Origin: Rhodobacteraceae bacterium D3-12 | GTDB taxonomy: Bacteria > Pseudomonadota > Alphaproteobacteria > Rhodobacterales > Rhodobacteraceae | Reading direction: 5' to 3' | Assembly: GCA_025916135.1 (NCBI GenBank) | Contig: CP104793.1 | Span: 744,001 to 808,000 of the forward strand | Length of the DNA: 64,000 nt | Part shown: in pieces, positions 59,266-64,000 of the stretch | Layout of the letters: each line of letters starts with the position of its first letter | Numbering within the stretch: the stretch's first letter is position 1 | The notes under the pieces: model-generated | The model's database searches: none | What the model was told of the DNA's origin: nothing | What the model saw: only the letters and a program-made list of their open reading frames with translations | Made by a program: the position numbers and the translations under genes

Positions 59266-60294
59266 TTAGTCGACGTAGCCGAGGTCTTTCCACTGGGCAT
59301 ATTCGGTGCGGAAGGCTTGAATATGATCCCAGACGCGCTTGAACTCGGGGCTTTGCGCGGTCTTTTCGGCAACGACCTCGTCCCATGCGCCACGGAAGGC
59401 AGCCATCATCTCGTCATTCCAGCGGTGGACGATGACGCCGTTTTCGGCCTGCATCTTTTTCAGCGGTGCGATTTCGATCGCTTCGCCCTGTGCCGTGGTG
59501 CGGGCCACATTGGCGGTGCAGACTTCCTGAATGGCGGCGCGGTCACGATCGCTCAGGCCGTCCCAGCTGTCTTTGTTCATCATGAAGACGATGAGCGAGG
59601 TCTGCTGGTGCCAGCCGGGGAAGTAGTAATGCTTGGCGTGCTCATACATGCCGAGCGCGTTGTCGATCGCCGGGAAGGACATTTCCGCGGCGTCGATGGT
59701 GCCGAGGTTGAGCGCGCTCATCGTGTCGGCGGGGGGCATGGATTGCGCCGCGACGCCGAGTTTTTCCATCACCGCAGCGCCGAGGCCGAAGATCCGCATC
59801 TTCTTGCCTTTGAGGTCGGCGGGGGTGTTGATTTCTTCGCGGAACCAGCCCGAGGCTTCGGGGGCGAGGATCGAGCAGAGTTCGGAGTGGATGTTGTAGG
59901 GGGCGGAAATCTCGTTCCAGAGTTCATAGCCGCCAGCGTTATACCACCAGGCGGTATATTCGCGCACGTCCGGGCCGAACGGGAAGGCGGTAAAGAGCGA
60001 GGCCGAGGGCACGACGCCTTCGGCAAAGCCGGGGCTATACCAAGCCGCTTCGATGGCGCCGGTTGAAAGCGCGTCCCAGATTTCGTTGCCAGCAACGATT
60101 TCGCCGGGGTTGCGGAAGACAAAGTTCAGCTCTCCGCCGGTGATTTTGGAAATACGCCCGCCCAGTTCGGCACCGGACGAGCCGAGTAGCGGCAGGGTGC
60201 CGGGGTAGATCGACTGCATTTCAATGTCGCGCGCGCCAGCCGGAAGGGCCAGAGCGGTCAGGGCGGCCGTAAGGGCCAGTGTTTTGAGTTTCAT
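59266..60294 (-). CDS. TRAP transporter substrate-binding protein (DctP type)
   Basis: The 342-residue protein has a signal peptide (LALTAALTALALPAGA) followed by a type II DctP/YiaO fold: SIYPGTLPLLGSSGAELGGRISKITGGELNFVFRNPGEIV, and GKKMRIFGLGAAVMEKLGVAAQSMPPADTMSALNLGTIDAAEM with the arginine that salt-bridges ligand carboxylates. The ligand is an organic acid. It heads the TRAP genes after an 81-bp gap from the upstream SDR. Confidence 0.94.
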   Translation of the reverse strand: MKLKTLALTAALTALALPAGARDIEMQSIYPGTLPLLGSSGAELGGRISKITGGELNFVFRNPGEIVAGNEIWDALSTGAIEAAWYSPGFAEGVVPSASLFTAFPFGPDVREYTAWWYNAGGYELWNEISAPYNIHSELCSILAPEASGWFREEINTPADLKGKKMRIFGLGAAVMEKLGVAAQSMPPADTMSALNLGTIDAAEMSFPAIDNALGMYEHAKHYYFPGWHQQTSLIVFMMNKDSWDGLSDRDRAAIQEVCTANVARTTAQGEAIEIAPLKKMQAENGVIVHRWNDEMMAAFRGAWDEVVAEKTAQSPEFKRVWDHIQAFRTEYAQWKDLGYVD

Positions 60295-60375
60295 GTTTTC
60301 TCCTCCGTTATAATCAAACCGGCGATGGGCCGGGTCTTGTGTAAATTCGGGTGTTCGGGGCGGCTGCGCGATGCG

Positions 60376-61089
60376 TCAGACCCCTGCGATACGCCATCCT
60401 CCGTCGACGTTGAGGCAATGGCCGGTGATGTTGGATGCGCCGGGTGAGACGAGGAAGCGCACGGCTTCGGCGATCTCTTCGCCGCGCGCATAGCGGCCTT
60501 GCGGAATGGTTTCTAGGTAACGCTGGCGTTGCTCGGGCGGGTGGTGTTTGGCCATCGGGCCATCAACCGGGCCGGGGGCAACGGAGTTACAACGGATGTT
60601 ATGTTCGGCCAGTTCGACGGCCATCTGGCGGGTCAGGTGCAGCAGCCCGGCCTTGGAGGTGCCATAGGCCACGCGCCCGCGGCTGGCGACTTGGCCCGAG
60701 ACCGAGGCGATATTGACGATATTGCCGCCGCCGGTTTTGACCATCGCCTGTGCCGCCGCCTGTGACAGGAGCATGGGCACGGTCAGGTTGACCTCTATGA
60801 TACTGTCCCAGAGCGCCTTGTCGGTTTCAAAGAAGGGCACGACGCGGCCCAGCCCGGCGCAGTTGATCAGCGCGCCGATCTCGCCGGCTTGGCTTATGAG
60901 GCTATTGCGGGTGTCGGGGTCTGTCAGATCGCCGATAAATCCACGCGCGCCAATGCTTTGAGCCGCGTCCATGACTGTATCGGTGAGATCGACGAGCAGC
61001 ACGGGCCAGCCATCCGCAACCAAGGCGCGGCCAATGGCAAGACCGAGCGTCCCCGCTCCGCCAGTCACGATTGCCGTGGCTTTGGTCAT
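60376..61089 (-). CDS. SDR family oxidoreductase
   Basis: The 237-residue protein has the NAD-binding TGGAGTLGLAIGRALVADGW, the NCAG motif (ALINCAGLGRV), the catalytic serine in IVNIASVSGQV, YGTSKAG (Tyr-x3-Lys) and a C-terminal GHCLNVDGG. ATG 61089 has GGGGAGG upstream. It is the promoter-proximal gene of the minus operon, starting 100 bp from the IclR operator at 61189-61201. Substrate unknown; a hydroxyacyl or alcohol compound related to the TRAP ligand is likely. Confidence 0.92.
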   Translation of the reverse strand: MTKATAIVTGGAGTLGLAIGRALVADGWPVLLVDLTDTVMDAAQSIGARGFIGDLTDPDTRNSLISQAGEIGALINCAGLGRVVPFFETDKALWDSIIEVNLTVPMLLSQAAAQAMVKTGGGNIVNIASVSGQVASRGRVAYGTSKAGLLHLTRQMAVELAEHNIRCNSVAPGPVDGPMAKHHPPEQRQRYLETIPQGRYARGEEIAEAVRFLVSPGASNITGHCLNVDGGWRIAGV

Positions 61090-61188
61090 GGCATGTGCCT
61101 CCCCATTCCTCCTTGTTGGGTTTCGCTCTGTCCTGCTGCGCGTCCTCTCACGCGGCAGGTCTGGAGAAACCCTCACTTTCACATGCTG

Positions 61189-61201
61189 TCCATATTATGG
61201 A
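61189..61201. promoter_or_regulatory. IclR operator copy 1 (TCCATATTATGGA)
   Basis: A 13-bp palindrome TCCATA-T-TATGGA. The identical sequence recurs at 61331-61343. It lies upstream of the SDR-TRAP operon and probably controls it. Confidence 0.78.
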
Positions 61202-61330
61202 TGTAAAAGTGTCGTGACCTTAGTTGCGAGTCGGGAGACTTGTAAAGATATTTTATCGCGTTCAGTCCTAATAACAATTTCCGCTTGATTGACGGAGTGA
61301 AGCGGTTCTAAGATTACCGCAGGAGGAGTG

Positions 61331-61343
61331 TCCATATTATGGA
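61331..61343. promoter_or_regulatory. IclR operator copy 2, overlapping the start codon
   Basis: A second exact TCCATATTATGGA, 142 bp from the first. The ATG of the regulator (61339-61341) is part of it. Binding would block initiation or elongation of its own transcript, consistent with autoregulation. Confidence 0.8.
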
Positions 61344-62148
61344 TAGCGGCAAAGAAACATCCGGCGGCAGCCAGAGTATCGACCGGGCGTTGAGCCTGTT
61401 GTCGCTTGTGGCGAGTCACGGCGGCGACGAGGTTCCGATGCCCGAGCTGACCGAGAAGACCGGGCTCTCGCGTCCGACGGTGCGGCGCATTATGCTGGCC
61501 CTGATGCGGGCGGGCTATGTCGAGCAGGCGCCGCAGGGTGGCTATTTTCCCGGACCCGAATGCCTTGTCGTGGGGACGATGGCGGCGCGGCGGCATAACC
61601 TGCTTGATGCGTCGATGGACAGTTTGATTGCGCTGGCCGCGGCCTGTGGTGACAGCAGTTTCGTGTCGGTGCGGCGCGGGTCCTATTCGGTTTGCCTGCA
61701 CCGTGAAGAGGGCGATTTTCCGATCCGCACCCATGTATTGCAGCCCGGCGCGCGCCACCCTTTGGGGGTTGGTGCGGGAGCGATGGCGATACTGGCGGCG
61801 CTGCCCGAAGATGAAATTGAACAGGTTCTTGAGGCGACCAACGCCGAGAGGCGCGCGGATTTTCCGGGGTTTACCGAAGAGTTCCTACGCCGTGAAATTG
61901 CCGCGCAACAGAGCCGGGGCTGGACCCTTAATCCGGGCATGTATGTGGCCAACAGCTGGGCCATCGGGGTGCCGGTCAAGGGCGCGGCGGGTCGGGTGCT
62001 TGGCTCGATCTCGATCGCGGCGATTGACAATCGCATGACGCCGGACCGGCAGGCGGCCTTGGGCAAGATGTTGCTGGAGCAGGCCAAGATAATCGAGGGG
62101 CGGCTGACCGTGCCGACCCGGACACCGCAAAACCAGAGCGCCGGATAA
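61339..62148 (+). CDS. IclR family transcriptional regulator
   Basis: The 269-residue protein has an N-terminal winged helix (SIDRALSLLSLVASHGGDEVPMPELTEKTGLSRPTVRRIMLALMRAGYV) and the C-terminal effector domain (DSSFVSVRRGSYSVCLHREEG, LGVGAGAMAILAALPEDEIEQVL, VNNS-type end). It probably binds a catabolic intermediate and controls the SDR-TRAP operon and the thiolase/CoA-ligase genes. AGGAGGAG lies ten bases before ATG 61339, and the second palindrome covers the start codon. Confidence 0.93.
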   Translation: MDSGKETSGGSQSIDRALSLLSLVASHGGDEVPMPELTEKTGLSRPTVRRIMLALMRAGYVEQAPQGGYFPGPECLVVGTMAARRHNLLDASMDSLIALAAACGDSSFVSVRRGSYSVCLHREEGDFPIRTHVLQPGARHPLGVGAGAMAILAALPEDEIEQVLEATNAERRADFPGFTEEFLRREIAAQQSRGWTLNPGMYVANSWAIGVPVKGAAGRVLGSISIAAIDNRMTPDRQAALGKMLLEQAKIIEGRLTVPTRTPQNQSAG

Positions 62149-62181
62149 GGGCGCGAGATATATTCCGAGGAGAACCACGAC

Positions 62182-63360
62182 ATGACCAATCACCCTTGTA
62201 TCGTTGGATGGGCGCACAGCCCGTTTGGTAAGCTGGACGACGCGCCGGACACCGAGAGCCTGATCAAGGCGACCGTGCCGGATGCGCTGAGCCATGCAGG
62301 TGTGGCGGCGGAGGATGTTGATGGCATTTTCCTTGGCACGTTCAACAGCGGTTTTGTGCCGCAGAACTTTGAGGCGGGGCTGGTTGGTATGGCCGTGCCG
62401 GAGCTGGCGCATGTGCCGGCGGTGCGGATGGAGAACGCCTGTGCCACCGGGTCGGCGGCGCTGTATTCGGCGATGGATTTTGTGGCGGCGGGGCGCGGGC
62501 GTATCGCGCTTGTCGTCGGGGTTGAGAAGATGACGACGATCCCGCCGTCAGAGGCGGCGGACCTGATGCTCAAGGGCGCATATGTTGCCGAAGAGGGCCA
62601 TTTTTCGCCCGGTTTTGCAGGCGTGTTCGGTCATATCGCACAGAGCTATTTCCAGCAGTATGGCGACCAGTCTGATGCGCTGGCGATGATTGCGGCGAAG
62701 AACCACAAGAACGCGGTGCGCAACCCTTATGCCCATATGCCCAAGGATTTCGGCTTTGAGTTCTGCAACACGGTGAGCGACAAGAACCCCAAGGTGGCGG
62801 GGCCATTGCGGCGCACGGATTGTTCGCTGATCTCGGACGGAGCGGCGGTTTTGGTGATCGCGGACGCCGAGACGGCGAAGTCGATGAAACAGGCGATTGC
62901 CTTCCGCGCGCGCAACCACGTCAATGATTTCATGGCCCTGTCGCGGCGCGAGGCACCTTATGCGTTTGACGGTGCGGCGCGGGCATGGCGCGGGGCGCTG
63001 GACGAGGCGGGCCTCACGATTGGCGATCTCGATCTGGTGGAAACGCATGACTGTTTCACCGTGGCCGAGATGTTGGAATACGAAGCGATGGGGCTGGCCG
63101 AGCGCGGGCAGGGGCATCGCGTGATCCGCGAGGGTGTGACCACGCGCGAGGGCAAGCTTCCGGTGAACCTGTCGGGTGGGTTGAAGGCGCGGGGGCATCC
63201 GTTGGGCGCGACCGGTGTGTCGATGCATGTAATGGCCGCGATGCAGCTTGTCGGTGACGCGGGCGTGATGCAGCTTGAGGGTGCCGAGTTGGCCGGTGTG
63301 TTCAACATGGGCGGCGCGGCAGTGGCGAATTACACATCGATTCTGGAGCGCCTGAAATGA
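62182..63360 (+). CDS. Thiolase family protein / acetyl-CoA acetyltransferase
   Basis: The 392-residue protein is of the thiolase superfamily with the nucleophile in RMENACATGSAALYSAMDFVAAGRG, the histidine in ETHDCFTVAEMLEYE and the C-terminal SGGLKARGHPLGATGVSMHVMAAMQL. This spacing is that of SCP2-like thiolases rather than FadA, so it may cleave a branched or cyclic beta-ketoacyl-CoA. It has a GAGGAG site and its stop overlaps the CoA ligase start (ATGA). It is likely expressed with the IclR gene. Confidence 0.92.
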   Translation: MTNHPCIVGWAHSPFGKLDDAPDTESLIKATVPDALSHAGVAAEDVDGIFLGTFNSGFVPQNFEAGLVGMAVPELAHVPAVRMENACATGSAALYSAMDFVAAGRGRIALVVGVEKMTTIPPSEAADLMLKGAYVAEEGHFSPGFAGVFGHIAQSYFQQYGDQSDALAMIAAKNHKNAVRNPYAHMPKDFGFEFCNTVSDKNPKVAGPLRRTDCSLISDGAAVLVIADAETAKSMKQAIAFRARNHVNDFMALSRREAPYAFDGAARAWRGALDEAGLTIGDLDLVETHDCFTVAEMLEYEAMGLAERGQGHRVIREGVTTREGKLPVNLSGGLKARGHPLGATGVSMHVMAAMQLVGDAGVMQLEGAELAGVFNMGGAAVANYTSILERLK

Positions 63361-64000
63361 GCGAAGCGATGTCTTGGCCGACCAGCACGCGGGTGCCAAA
63401 TGTCGCGCATTTCCTAACGCGGCATGCCCGCCGTCAGGCGGATGCGGTGGCGATCGTCTATGACGATCGGACATGGACATGGGGGCAGTTCGATGCGCGG
63501 GTGAGCGCGTTGGCGCGTGCGCTGCGCGTGGATTTGGGCCTTGAGAAGGGCGACCGGGTTTTGGTGCAATCGGCCAACAACAACCAGATGCTTGAGATCA
63601 TGATGGCGGTGTTTCGCGCGGGGTTGGTTTGGGCACCGGCGAATTTCCGGCAGGGCACCGAAGAGATTGCGTATCAGTGCCAGAAATCCGGTGCCAAGGC
63701 GATGTTTGTTGAGCCTGCCTTTCCTGACCATGCCGAGGCCTGTCGCGGTATGCTGGAGCATGTGGTGGCGATTGGCGAGATGGCGGGCGCGCTGTCTTAT
63801 GAGGCATTGGTGGCCAAGCATCTGGGGCAGGATTTCCCCAACGAAGAGGTCAGTCGCGACGATGCTTGCTGGCTGTTCTTTACGTCCGGGTCAACCGGGC
63901 GGCCCAAGGCGGTTGTGCTGACCCACGGGCAGATGACATTCACCATTCTGAACCACATGAATGATCTGATGCCGGGGCTGAGCGCACGGGATGCGAGCCT
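63357..64000 (+). CDS. AMP-binding CoA ligase, 3' truncated by the window
   Basis: The first 214 residues of an ANL-superfamily acyl-CoA synthetase are visible: VPNVAHFLTRHARRQADAVAIVYDDRTWTWGQFD, the RVLVQSANN strand and the P-loop CWLFFTSGSTGRPKAVVLTH at about residues 177-196. It continues beyond the window edge. It activates an acid to its CoA ester, presumably the substrate brought in by the TRAP system, ahead of the coupled thiolase. Confidence 0.93.
   Translation, partial: MSEAMSWPTSTRVPNVAHFLTRHARRQADAVAIVYDDRTWTWGQFDARVSALARALRVDLGLEKGDRVLVQSANNNQMLEIMMAVFRAGLVWAPANFRQGTEEIAYQCQKSGAKAMFVEPAFPDHAEACRGMLEHVVAIGEMAGALSYEALVAKHLGQDFPNEEVSRDDACWLFFTSGSTGRPKAVVLTHGQMTFTILNHMNDLMPGLSARDAS

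Overview
The window is chromosomal DNA from an alphaproteobacterium, most likely a marine Rhodobacteraceae (Roseobacter group) member. The evidence is high GC with dense, ATGA-overlapped operons, monomeric isocitrate dehydrogenase, tandem DUF6455 genes, a CoA-dependent 2-aminobenzoate pathway, a TRAP transporter and a PhyR/NepR/EcfG general stress response (GSR) locus. I saw no rRNA, tRNA, prophage, insertion sequence or CRISPR array.

Layout. 1-6.1 kb: housekeeping and small hypothetical genes, with a four-unit palindromic tandem repeat at 1920-2059. 6.3-23.4 kb: tryptophan 2,3-dioxygenase (minus) divergent from a long plus-strand aromatic operon: 2-aminobenzoyl-CoA monooxygenase/reductase, MarR regulator, enoyl-CoA hydratase, acyl-CoA dehydrogenase, CoA ligase, cupin, flavin monooxygenase, RidA. 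A PAS-LuxR regulator and a Liv-type ABC importer plus hydrolase follow. About 140-bp elements with terminal inverted repeats interrupt this region. 23.5-28 kb: monomeric Icd and a probable glucosyl-3-phosphoglycerate phosphatase/synthase pair. 28-30.4 kb: two regulator-centred loci. 30.4-35.5 kb: plsY, pyrC, a run of small membrane proteins and pyrB, all minus and translationally coupled. 36-43.9 kb: uracil-DNA glycosylase family protein, phosphoesterase, MoaB, NUDIX, and an RND efflux pair. 44-56.5 kb: a GH13 sugar phosphorylase, then a GSR island: histidine kinase, EcfG, NepR, PhyR, Dps, CsbD, DUF1328, DUF883, holin-like, DUF2254, PRC-barrel and MscS genes. 56.5-64 kb: two SDR enzymes, a TRAP transporter, IclR, thiolase and a truncated CoA ligase, probably one catabolic unit.

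How the genes work together. Tryptophan dioxygenase and the 2-aminobenzoyl-CoA operon fit a tryptophan to anthranilate to CoA-thioester route (kynureninase and formamidase are not in the window). In the GSR island at least six sites match the EcfG promoter consensus exactly (GGAAC, 16-17 nt, CGTT), counting one perfect 33-bp palindrome as two divergent promoters; two or three more are near matches. GpgS and GpgP would make glucosylglycerate, and the GH13_18-type phosphorylase 16 kb away could recycle it.

Caution. Seven genes carry one net frameshift each, five of them a single missing base in a G/C run of five or six. This includes pyrC and the GSR kinase, so sequence error is more likely than gene decay.
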